Below, in pieces: positions 1-4,762 of a stretch of DNA of 6,326 bases. Both the position numbers and the translations under genes were made by a program. Position 1 is the first letter of the stretch. Every line of letters begins with the position of its first letter. Where the stretch lies: assembly GCA_900550695.1 (NCBI GenBank), contig URTF01000103.1, positions 1-6,326 on the forward strand. The letters are read 5' to 3'. Source of the DNA: an uncultured Ruminococcus sp. (GTDB lineage Bacteria > Bacillota > Clostridia > Oscillospirales > Ruminococcaceae). The notes beneath the pieces are model-generated. The model was not told the origin of the DNA. It ran no database searches and saw only the letters and a list, made by a program, of their open reading frames with translations.

Positions 1-91
1 CCAAGGGCTTCCGCCCTCTGGACACCTGACGAGCTGTGCTCAGCTCGACCAGCTGCTTAGCTTCGCAACGCCCAACAAATGTTGGCTTTGC
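1..91. repeat. Cluster of three intergenic hairpins beyond the minus-strand operon
   Basis: This is non-coding DNA with three consecutive inverted repeats. At 1-21, CCA plus AGGGC pairs with GCCCT plus TGG around a TTCC loop, with one bulged base at 18. At 30-47, CGAGCTG pairs perfectly with CAGCTCG around TGCT. At 65-91, CCAACA (72-77) pairs with TGTTGG (80-85) around AA, and the stem extends imperfectly through GCAA/TTGC. Hairpins this dense, with no ORF of their own and next to a tandem repeat, look like a dispersed intergenic repeat element, although no second copy is visible here. No hairpin is followed by a clear U-tract on either strand, so classic intrinsic termination is not well supported. 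The element may extend left of the window. Confidence 0.55.
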
Positions 92-96
92 AAATA

Positions 97-127
97 ATTA
101 CGCATTACGCATTACGAATTACGCATT
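97..127. repeat. 7-bp tandem repeat, four copies (ATTACGC)
   Basis: Four consecutive 7-bp units start at 97, 104, 111 and 118. They read ATTACGC, ATTACGC, ATTACGA and ATTACGC, followed by a partial ATT at 125-127. The array ends four bases before the stop codon of the FTR-like gene (minus strand, stop at 132-134). It carries no coding signal and adjoins the hairpin cluster at 1-91, so the two are probably parts of one intergenic element. The copy number of such short arrays often varies by replication slippage. Confidence 0.75.
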
Positions 128-131
128 GAAT

Positions 132-332
132 TCAGTCTTTCGATTTATAATAGAGCATACAATGGCAGAATCCCTCAAAATTCGGGTCTGCTATCTGGTC
201 ACGGAACTCTTTGCACATACAGCGGTTTTCTTCGGTGCGCTGCAGTCTGCATGGGCAATAGCCGCCCGTTCTTTTCAGTCCCTCTTTTATTTTTGCAACT
301 ATCTCTGCATTATCGTTGAGCTTTACTGCCAT
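132..332 (-). CDS. Ferredoxin:thioredoxin reductase catalytic (beta) chain-like protein
   Basis: A 66-residue soluble protein with the cysteine pattern of the FTR catalytic chain: CPC at 26-28, CMC at 38-40, CHC at 56-58. In the known enzyme four of these cysteines hold a [4Fe-4S] cluster, and the other two form the redox disulfide that passes ferredoxin electrons to thioredoxin. All six cysteines and the CHC histidine are present. Total span from first to last cysteine is 33 residues as in plant FTR, but the middle pair is shifted towards the N terminus (X9/X15 instead of X16/X8). Plant FTR is longer and needs a variable subunit, which is absent here. The start is set by GGGAGG seven bases upstream, inside the end of trmB; the gap to trmB is 2 nt, so the two are cotranscribed and perhaps translationally coupled. 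Family is confident; thioredoxin as the partner is inferred. Confidence 0.88.
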   Translation of the reverse strand: MAVKLNDNAEIVAKIKEGLKRTGGYCPCRLQRTEENRCMCKEFRDQIADPNFEGFCHCMLYYKSKD

Positions 333-334
333 TG

Positions 335-1063
335 TTATTCCTCCCGTTCGTTCGGTTCAAGCGGAAGCTCGTCCTTTTCCTTTGGCGGAACATATCCCTC
401 GGGAAGCTGTTCCTTTACCGCAACGAGCAGCTTTATTTTTTTGCCCTCGGCGGAAAACATTTTCTCATGCTCGGTCTCAAAATTCGGTGCATAGTCAGAG
501 TTATGTAGATCCCTTGTGATGAATTTTACCGAGAATCCCGAATGTTCAAAGTAGGGGAGCGATTCCTCGAAAAGCTCGTCATCGTCCGTCTTGAAATGTA
601 TCTCGCCGCCGTCACGCAGGAACGTTCTGTACTGCATAAGCTGGCGTGTGTGTGTAAGACGGCGCTTCTTATGGCGCTTTCTCGGCCAAGGATTGCAGAA
701 ATTTATATGTATGCGGTCGATCTTATCGTTTTCGTCAAAAGCAGTGGTTATCTTTTCGATATTCTGCGAAACGAGCTTGATATTGTTTATTTCCAGTCCC
801 TTTTCTTCAAAATCGGCGGTTATGGTTCGTCTTGCAACGGCGAGCATCTCGCTTTTGATATCCATTGCGAGCCAGTTCACATCGGGATAATACTGCGCAG
901 CCTGAACGACGAAGCCGCCCTTTCCGCAGCCGAGTTCGGCGTAGATAGGCTTATCATTTCCGAAAACGGTGTTCCATTTTCCCTTGTATTCCTCGGCGTG
1001 TTCAATGTAAAACGGGCAGACCGCAAGTTCGGGACGAGCCCATTTTTTTCTTCTCATTCTCAT
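335..1063 (-). CDS. trmB: tRNA (guanine-N7-)-methyltransferase TrmB
   Basis: A 242-residue SAM-dependent enzyme that makes m7G at position 46 of the tRNA variable loop in the cytoplasm. The SAM-binding motif ELGCGKG is at 43-49, followed by the acidic strand end AMDIK at 66-70. The TrmB signature NFCNPWPRKRHKKRRLTH is at 121-138, then HFKTD at 156-160 and the C-terminal TEHE at 198-201. The signature usually reads DPWP; here residue 124 is Asn. The tail from about 217 is rich in Pro and Glu and looks disordered. The start at 1063 has AGGA eleven bases upstream, touching the stop of the dCMP deaminase gene; Met3 is a weaker alternative with longer spacing. It is the middle gene of the minus-strand operon, 15 nt after the deaminase and 2 nt before the FTR-like gene. 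TrmB acts alone in bacteria, so no partner is needed. Confidence 0.95.
   Translation of the reverse strand: MRMRRKKWARPELAVCPFYIEHAEEYKGKWNTVFGNDKPIYAELGCGKGGFVVQAAQYYPDVNWLAMDIKSEMLAVARRTITADFEEKGLEINNIKLVSQNIEKITTAFDENDKIDRIHINFCNPWPRKRHKKRRLTHTRQLMQYRTFLRDGGEIHFKTDDDELFEESLPYFEHSGFSVKFITRDLHNSDYAPNFETEHEKMFSAEGKKIKLLVAVKEQLPEGYVPPKEKDELPLEPNEREE
340..345 (-). promoter_or_regulatory. Ribosome binding site of the FTR-like gene, inside the trmB 3' end
   Basis: On the minus strand GGGAGG lies seven bases before the ATG at 332. It overlaps the last two sense codons of trmB, whose stop codon is 337-335. Ribosomes finishing trmB would cover this site, which fits translational coupling of the two genes. 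Confidence 0.85.
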
Positions 1064-1078
1064 AATTATGTATTTCCT

Positions 1079-1561
1079 TTATTCTTTTTTGAACGACAGT
1101 TCAAGGCTGTCGATATTGGTTTCAAGGCGTGTGTATTTTACTCCTGCGGCATCAAGCATACGCTTTGAAGCAATTGTAGCTTCGCTGTCGGCATACTTGT
1201 CATAGAGGTAAACGACTTCCTTTATGCCGGATTGGATAATTGCTTTTGCACATTCGTTGCAGGGAAAAAGGTCAACGTATATCTTTGCGCCTTTGAGTGA
1301 TTTTCCGTTGGAATTGAGTATCGCATTGAGTTCTGCGTGAACGACAAAGCGGTACTTCGTGTCTGCGCCCTCTCTTGCCCACGGAAATTCATCGTCCGAG
1401 CAGCCTATCGGAAAGCCGTTGTAACCCGTTGAAAGAATGATATTGTCGCTGCTGACGATACAAGCGCCGACCTGCGTGTTCGGGTCTTTGCTGCGCTTTG
1501 CTGCGAGGAGAGATACGCCCATAAAGTATTCGTCCCATGAAATATAGCCGCTGCGTTTCAT
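1079..1561 (-). CDS. dCMP deaminase (ComEB-type cytidine/deoxycytidylate deaminase family)
   Basis: A 160-residue zinc enzyme of the family that converts dCMP to dUMP and ammonia, feeding thymidylate synthesis. The zinc site is clear: HAE at 75-77 (His ligand and catalytic Glu) and PCNEC at 100-104 (Cys101 and Cys104 ligands). The substrate-side segments DPNTQVGACIV (26-36) and GYNGFPIGCSDDEFPW (46-61) are typical of dCMP deaminases and ComEB, and unlike tRNA adenosine deaminase or RibD. Length matches the family. The start ATG at 1561 has AAAGGA ending ten bases upstream. It is the promoter-proximal gene of the minus-strand operon, about 38 nt after the predicted transcript start. ComEB was named in Bacillus for its competence-operon position, but no other com gene is visible here, so a plain nucleotide role is more likely. 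Allosteric control by dCTP and dTTP is known in relatives but cannot be read here. Confidence 0.93.
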   Translation of the reverse strand: MKRSGYISWDEYFMGVSLLAAKRSKDPNTQVGACIVSSDNIILSTGYNGFPIGCSDDEFPWAREGADTKYRFVVHAELNAILNSNGKSLKGAKIYVDLFPCNECAKAIIQSGIKEVVYLYDKYADSEATIASKRMLDAAGVKYTRLETNIDSLELSFKKE

Positions 1562-1606
1562 AAAAAATTCGTCCTTTCGGTAGAGGATAAAGTAGCGTTC
1601 TACATC

Positions 1607-1635
1607 ATTATAGCATATTGCTTAAAAAAAATCAA
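1607..1635 (-). promoter_or_regulatory. Sigma-A promoter for the dCMP deaminase-trmB-FTR operon
   Basis: On the minus strand TTGATT (1635-1630) is followed by a 17-bp spacer and a perfect TATAAT (1612-1607), preceded by TGC (an extended -10). Predicted start is about 1601-1600, giving a leader of roughly 40 nt to the ATG at 1561. The poly-A and poly-T tracts just upstream could act as an UP element. Confidence 0.82.
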
Positions 1636-1639
1636 ATTT

Positions 1640-1653
1640 TTTTATGCATAAAA
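1640..1653. promoter_or_regulatory. 14-bp perfect palindrome between the divergent promoters (candidate operator)
   Basis: TTTTATGCATAAAA is its own reverse complement. It sits between the two -35 boxes, 4 bp from the minus-strand one (1630-1635) and 13 bp from the plus-strand one (1667-1672). It is flanked by eight A (1624-1631) and overlaps seven T (1637-1643). A dimeric regulator there could affect both operons. AT-rich DNA yields such palindromes by chance, so function is inferred from position only. Confidence 0.4.
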
Positions 1654-1666
1654 TTTGTATTTACTG

Positions 1667-1695
1667 TTGATTTTAGATTAGAAATATGTTATAAT
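1667..1695 (+). promoter_or_regulatory. pyrE: Sigma-A promoter for the pyrE operon
   Basis: TTGATT (1667-1672), a 17-bp spacer and a perfect TATAAT (1690-1695) with an extended -10 TG at 1687-1688. Predicted start is A1702 or A1703. It has the same architecture, and the same -35 sequence, as the opposing promoter. The nearest good ribosome site is at 1841, so the leader is about 150 nt. Confidence 0.85.
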
Positions 1696-1708
1696 TTAAC
1701 TAATTTAT

Positions 1709-1729
1709 AACTGCAAACTGCGGTTTTTT
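1709..1729 (+). terminator. Weak terminator-like hairpin early in the pyrE leader
   Basis: AACTGC (1709-1714) pairs with GCGGTT (1720-1725), including one T-G wobble, around a five-base loop. T1726-T1729 follow directly, so the run at 1724-1729 is TTTTTT. The stem is short and has little GC, so it would terminate weakly at most; it starts only about seven bases after the predicted transcript start. It might serve as a pause or attenuator. Confidence 0.3.
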
Positions 1730-1840
1730 GTGCCGAGTGACAATTTTTGGTGGCTTTGGGGCGGATTTTGCCCCGATTCCCGAACTCATGGACGAATTTC
1801 CGCAGGCGGAGAAAAATAACTCCGCAAAGGTTGATTTCTC

Positions 1841-1845
1841 GGAGG
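1841..1845 (+). promoter_or_regulatory. Ribosome binding site fixing the pyrE start
   Basis: GGAGG lies five bases before the ATG at 1851. It is the only strong site in the leader and therefore rejects the in-frame upstream TTG (1728) and ATG (1788). Its first four bases and C1840 can pair with CTCCG at 1820-1824. Confidence 0.85.
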
Positions 1846-1850
1846 TTTTT

Positions 1851-2507
1851 ATGGATTACAAACAGGAATTTATCAAATTTATGGTCGACTGCGGAGTGCT
1901 GACATTCGGCGATTTTACGCTCAAAAGCGGCAGAAAAGCTCCGTATTTCATCAATACGGGCAACTATAAGACCGGTGCGCAGCTTGCAAAGCTCGGCGAG
2001 TTCTATGCTGCCTGCATCGAAGATAATAAGATCGAAGCCGACACTCTTTTCGGACCTGCATACAAGGGTATCCCTCTCTGCGTTTCCGCCTGCGTTGCTC
2101 TTTACAATCAGCATGGCAGAGATGTAAGCTACTGCTTCGACAGAAAAGAAGCCAAGGATCACGGCGAGGGCGGTATGTTTGTCGGCAAGCAGCTCACAGA
2201 CGGCGAAAAGGTCGTTATCATCGAAGACGTTATGACCTCGGGCAAGGCTCTTAAAGAGGTTATGCCTAAGCTTACGGGTGCTGCAAAGGTGAACGTTACC
2301 GGAATGGTAATTACCGTTGACAGAATGGAAAAGGCTCTCAACTCCGATAATTCCGCCGTTCAGGAAGCATATAAGGAATTCGGCGTAAAGGTTTATTCCA
2401 TCGTAACCATCAATGACATCATCGATGCTATCGAAAAGGGAGTTATCGGCGGCAGGGAATACCTTGACAAGATGCTCGAATACAGAAAAACCTACGGAGT
2501 ACAGTAA
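1851..2507 (+). CDS. pyrE: Orotate phosphoribosyltransferase
   Basis: A 218-residue cytoplasmic enzyme joining orotate to PRPP to give OMP and pyrophosphate, the fifth step of UMP synthesis. Motifs in order: FTLKSGRKAPYFINTG at 22-37, GPAYKGIPL at 68-76, the flexible catalytic loop FDRKEAKDHGEGG at 96-108 (Lys99, Lys103, His104), and the PRPP-binding loop VVIIEDVMTSGKA at 121-133 with the paired acids Glu125-Asp126. Length and motifs match the longer enteric-style OPRT. GGAGG five bases upstream fixes the start. It is the first gene of the plus-strand operon, behind a leader of about 150 nt. No other pyr gene follows, so here pyrE is split from the rest of the pathway. The following gene starts 29 nt downstream with no terminator between. 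Confidence 0.96.
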   Translation: MDYKQEFIKFMVDCGVLTFGDFTLKSGRKAPYFINTGNYKTGAQLAKLGEFYAACIEDNKIEADTLFGPAYKGIPLCVSACVALYNQHGRDVSYCFDRKEAKDHGEGGMFVGKQLTDGEKVVIIEDVMTSGKALKEVMPKLTGAAKVNVTGMVITVDRMEKALNSDNSAVQEAYKEFGVKVYSIVTINDIIDAIEKGVIGGREYLDKMLEYRKTYGVQ

Positions 2508-2536
2508 ATTATATTCTTGAAAGGAATGAACATAAT

Positions 2537-4057
2537 ATGAGCGTAAAGCTGAACATTACAGCTGCCGGTGCGGAGATCCTCGATTCAATCGTTTTTATGG
2601 ATAAATCTCCTGCTTTAGCTGCATTCAAAGAGGAGATCGAAAAGATACTTGCCGATTTCAACAAGAACAAAAAATTCGGTGAGATCGATGTAAGAACACT
2701 TGTAGACGGCTCGGAGGACGCCCTCAGAAATATGCAGAGAGCGTATCTCATCTGGACTTTCAACGAAGACTACGGCAAAAAGCCCGTGAATGAATCCGAA
2801 TATACGAAGTTCCTCAAGCTTTTCGTAAAGTCGCAGGAAAAGGCTCTTATTGAAGCCAACGGCGGAAAGAAGTCTATCGCTGCTGATGAGATACCTGCGT
2901 TCATCAAGAAGTTTGTCGGCGAAGTTTCGGCAAAGCCCGAGCTTTTCAACAGCCTTAAGGAATTTTTCGCAGGCTATGTTTACGGCTATTTCTTCAATTA
3001 TCTCAGCGAACAGAAGATAATGAAGGACTATGCGGAGTTCCTTATCTGCCTCGGCATAATGTCCAACAAGATCACCACTTCCGAATCGCAGAAGCAGCAG
3101 ATACTGCCGAAAATGGCTATGCTCCTCAACAACGACCGCTTTAAGTATATCAGCGGAAATATCCCCGTTGATGTTATGTTCAATATAGTTTACGAACGCT
3201 TTGAATTCTCGAACCTTACAGGCAGGGAAGAGGAGATCATCAAGGCTGCGCTCAGGGATTATATGATCTCGAATTACGATTACAACGAAGATGACGGACT
3301 TATCTCCGATACAGTCGTAACGGGCATTATGTCACAGCTCAACTGCAAGTATGTATGCTCCGAAGACTTCGCTTCCGACCTCCACAAGAACTCGTTCGCA
3401 GGTGTGAGAACATTCCTCGACGGCGACAAGGAGGATCTCGGCGAATATACATACGATAAGCTTCTCTCCGTTATCGCAGGCAAGTGTGAACTCAACTTCG
3501 ACGGCTATTATTCTTCCGCAAACGAACCAATCATTGATACCTCTCTCAGCAGCGACGGCAAGGGCTACCGTTATCCGCTCGTTGCGAAAGCAGACGGAAA
3601 ATACTGGTTCTGCGATATCTACAAGGAACTCGTATTCCCATATGCAGATGAAAATATTTTCGTTCCCGTCAAGGCTGAAAGCCTGCCGCTCGAAGAATTC
3701 CCGTTCACCGATTCCGCCCTCAGAACAAACATCATCTGTTTCCTCGGCGGCATTGAAAAGGATCATTACACAGTTCGTTCCGATAAGTTAAAGCTCGTTG
3801 ACGATATCGCTGTTATCAAGCGTTCGGGCGGCACAGACGCAGAGAAGAAGATGCTCGTTCTCGAAAAGCTCCTCTACATCATTTCGGGCAATATGGACAG
3901 CAAGTCCTACAAGAACCTCTTCGATGACTGTATCTTCGGCTCGAAGCTTTATGACGACTATATCCGCTACAGAATGGACTGCCTCTTTGCAGACGGCATC
4001 AAGAGCCTTGACGCAAAGAAAAATCTTCTTGACAATATCAACAGCATAAGCAAATAA
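2537..4057 (+). CDS. Unrecognised 506-residue cytosolic protein
   Basis: I do not recognise this family. The protein has no signal peptide and no membrane segment, and it is acidic and Lys/Glu/Asp rich. Residues 1-245 look mainly helical, with aromatic-rich helices such as EFFAGYVYGYFFNYL (142-156). Residues 255-420 look more mixed, with strand-like segments (YRYPLVAKADGKYWFCDIY, 344-362; then ELVFPYADENIFVPVKA, 364-380). The C-terminal part, 430-506, is helical again. Eight cysteines (171, 270, 274, 317, 359, 401, 465, 482) form no clear metal motif, although C270-X3-C274 is close. No Walker, kinase or nuclease motif is visible. GAAAGGA ends eleven bases before the ATG. The full-length frame and normal codon use show a real gene. 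It lies between pyrE and a TPR lipoprotein in a tight operon, so a role linked to nucleotide or polyphosphate metabolism is possible, but that is only guilt by association. Confidence 0.88.
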   Translation: MSVKLNITAAGAEILDSIVFMDKSPALAAFKEEIEKILADFNKNKKFGEIDVRTLVDGSEDALRNMQRAYLIWTFNEDYGKKPVNESEYTKFLKLFVKSQEKALIEANGGKKSIAADEIPAFIKKFVGEVSAKPELFNSLKEFFAGYVYGYFFNYLSEQKIMKDYAEFLICLGIMSNKITTSESQKQQILPKMAMLLNNDRFKYISGNIPVDVMFNIVYERFEFSNLTGREEEIIKAALRDYMISNYDYNEDDGLISDTVVTGIMSQLNCKYVCSEDFASDLHKNSFAGVRTFLDGDKEDLGEYTYDKLLSVIAGKCELNFDGYYSSANEPIIDTSLSSDGKGYRYPLVAKADGKYWFCDIYKELVFPYADENIFVPVKAESLPLEEFPFTDSALRTNIICFLGGIEKDHYTVRSDKLKLVDDIAVIKRSGGTDAEKKMLVLEKLLYIISGNMDSKSYKNLFDDCIFGSKLYDDYIRYRMDCLFADGIKSLDAKKNLLDNINSISK

Positions 4058-4078
4058 GGAGTGCGTTATACTATACCT

Positions 4079-4750
4079 ATGAGTGAGTCAAAATTAGGAC
4101 GTATCGTTCTTTCCGCAGCCGCAGTCTGTATGTCGGCAGTGATGCTGACCTCCTGCGGACAGTATTCCAAAGACGACAACATTGTTTACGATGCTATCGA
4201 GGAGTACGACAGCGGAAATTATGCGTCGGCGCAGGAACAGCTACAGACTGCGGATACAGAAAATTTTAAGGCGATGAAGCCCGAGAATTACTATTTCTAT
4301 CTCGGTGAAACGTATTTTAAGCTCGGCGACTATGAACAGTCCCTCGATGCACATCTTCAGGCTCTGAAAATAAAGCCGACCCTTTTCAAAAGCAGGGTGA
4401 CGGCAGGAGTATGCTACAGCAAGCTCGGCAGAACGGACGATGCGCTCAGAATGTACGAAAAGGCGCTTGAATACGATCCGCAGAACGCTGATTCGGTCGG
4501 ACTGTATGTCAGTCTGGGTTCACTCTATATTTCACAGAATAAACCCTATACTGCAATAGATTACCTTGAAAAAGCCTCGGCTATATACCCCGAACAGCCT
4601 GCGGCACACGCTTATCTCGCAATAGCGTATGCAATGGCTTATGAATACGATAAATCGGACGAACAGCTTATCCTGGCTTCCGGCTATGGATATGACCGCA
4701 TCGACGAGATAAAGGAACGTATAAACGAGGTCAGGGGATCACAGAACTAA
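4079..4750 (+). CDS. TPR-repeat lipoprotein
   Basis: A predicted membrane-anchored, extracytoplasmic lipoprotein of 223 residues. The N terminus has a charged stretch (SESKLGR), a hydrophobic core at 9-23 and the lipobox LTSC, with Cys26 as the lipidated residue. Next come tetratricopeptide repeats at about 35-60 (degenerate), 69-100 (YYFYLGETYFKLGDYEQSLD), 103-134 (AGVCYSKLGRTDDALRMYEKAL), 139-171 and 176-205. These form helical scaffolds that bind peptides or other proteins; the partner is unknown. Start choice is uncertain: AAGGAG at 4056-4061 is 17 nt before this ATG, which is long. A GTG at 4061 in the same frame would add six residues but overlaps the Shine-Dalgarno itself. The ATG gives the more typical signal peptide. 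It starts 21 nt after the 506-residue gene and ends 12 nt before the polyphosphate enzyme gene, so it is part of the same operon. Confidence 0.88.
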   Translation: MSESKLGRIVLSAAAVCMSAVMLTSCGQYSKDDNIVYDAIEEYDSGNYASAQEQLQTADTENFKAMKPENYYFYLGETYFKLGDYEQSLDAHLQALKIKPTLFKSRVTAGVCYSKLGRTDDALRMYEKALEYDPQNADSVGLYVSLGSLYISQNKPYTAIDYLEKASAIYPEQPAAHAYLAIAYAMAYEYDKSDEQLILASGYGYDRIDEIKERINEVRGSQN

Positions 4751-4762
4751 AGGGAGTACAAA

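Larger units (their letters stand above)
1702..1850 (+). promoter_or_regulatory. Structured 5' leader of pyrE
   Basis: This untranslated leader holds three small inverted repeats. AACTGC/GCGGTT with loop AAACT (1709-1725) is followed by TTTT, like a weak early terminator. GGGGC/GCCCC (1758-1762 with 1770-1774) forms the second. GCGGAG/CTCCGC (1806-1811 with 1820-1825) forms the third. The CTCCG of the third can instead pair with CGGAG at 1840-1844, covering the pyrE Shine-Dalgarno. I see no PyrR-type anti-antiterminator sequence and no riboswitch class I recognise. The pyrE frame stays open back to a TTG at 1728, but no ribosome site supports starting there. A regulatory role is likely from leader length, but the mechanism is inferred. 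Confidence 0.5.

Noticed and set aside
36..494. Plus-strand open frame of 152 codons at the left edge
   Set aside because: It runs through the hairpin and tandem repeat region and antisense to the FTR-like gene and trmB. The composition (Ser/Phe rich) is typical of shadow translation.
542..1168. Plus-strand open frame of 208 codons opposite trmB
   Set aside because: It is the antisense shadow of trmB and the end of the deaminase gene. The minus-strand frames carry clear family motifs, and this frame has none and no ribosome site.
1728..1850. Extended pyrE start giving 259 residues
   Set aside because: TTG start without a ribosome site; the extra 41 residues resemble nothing in OPRT, while GGAGG-N5-ATG at 1851 gives the normal family length.
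1709..1850. PyrR-binding attenuator in the pyrE leader
   Set aside because: I could not find the conserved PyrR anti-antiterminator sequence, nor a strong terminator with a long stem just before pyrE.
1689..2162. Minus-strand open frame of 157 codons over the pyrE promoter and 5' half
   Set aside because: Antisense to pyrE, with no motif; it would end inside the pyrE promoter.
2526..2540. Tiny ORF ATG-AAC-ATA-ATA-TGA overlapping the start of the 506-residue gene
   Set aside because: The Shine-Dalgarno directly abuts its ATG with no spacing, so it is unlikely to be translated; probably chance.
4061..4078. GTG start for the TPR lipoprotein
   Set aside because: The GTG forms part of the AGGAG ribosome site itself. 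The ATG at 4079 gives a more typical lipoprotein signal, although its spacing of 17 nt is long, so this is not fully settled.
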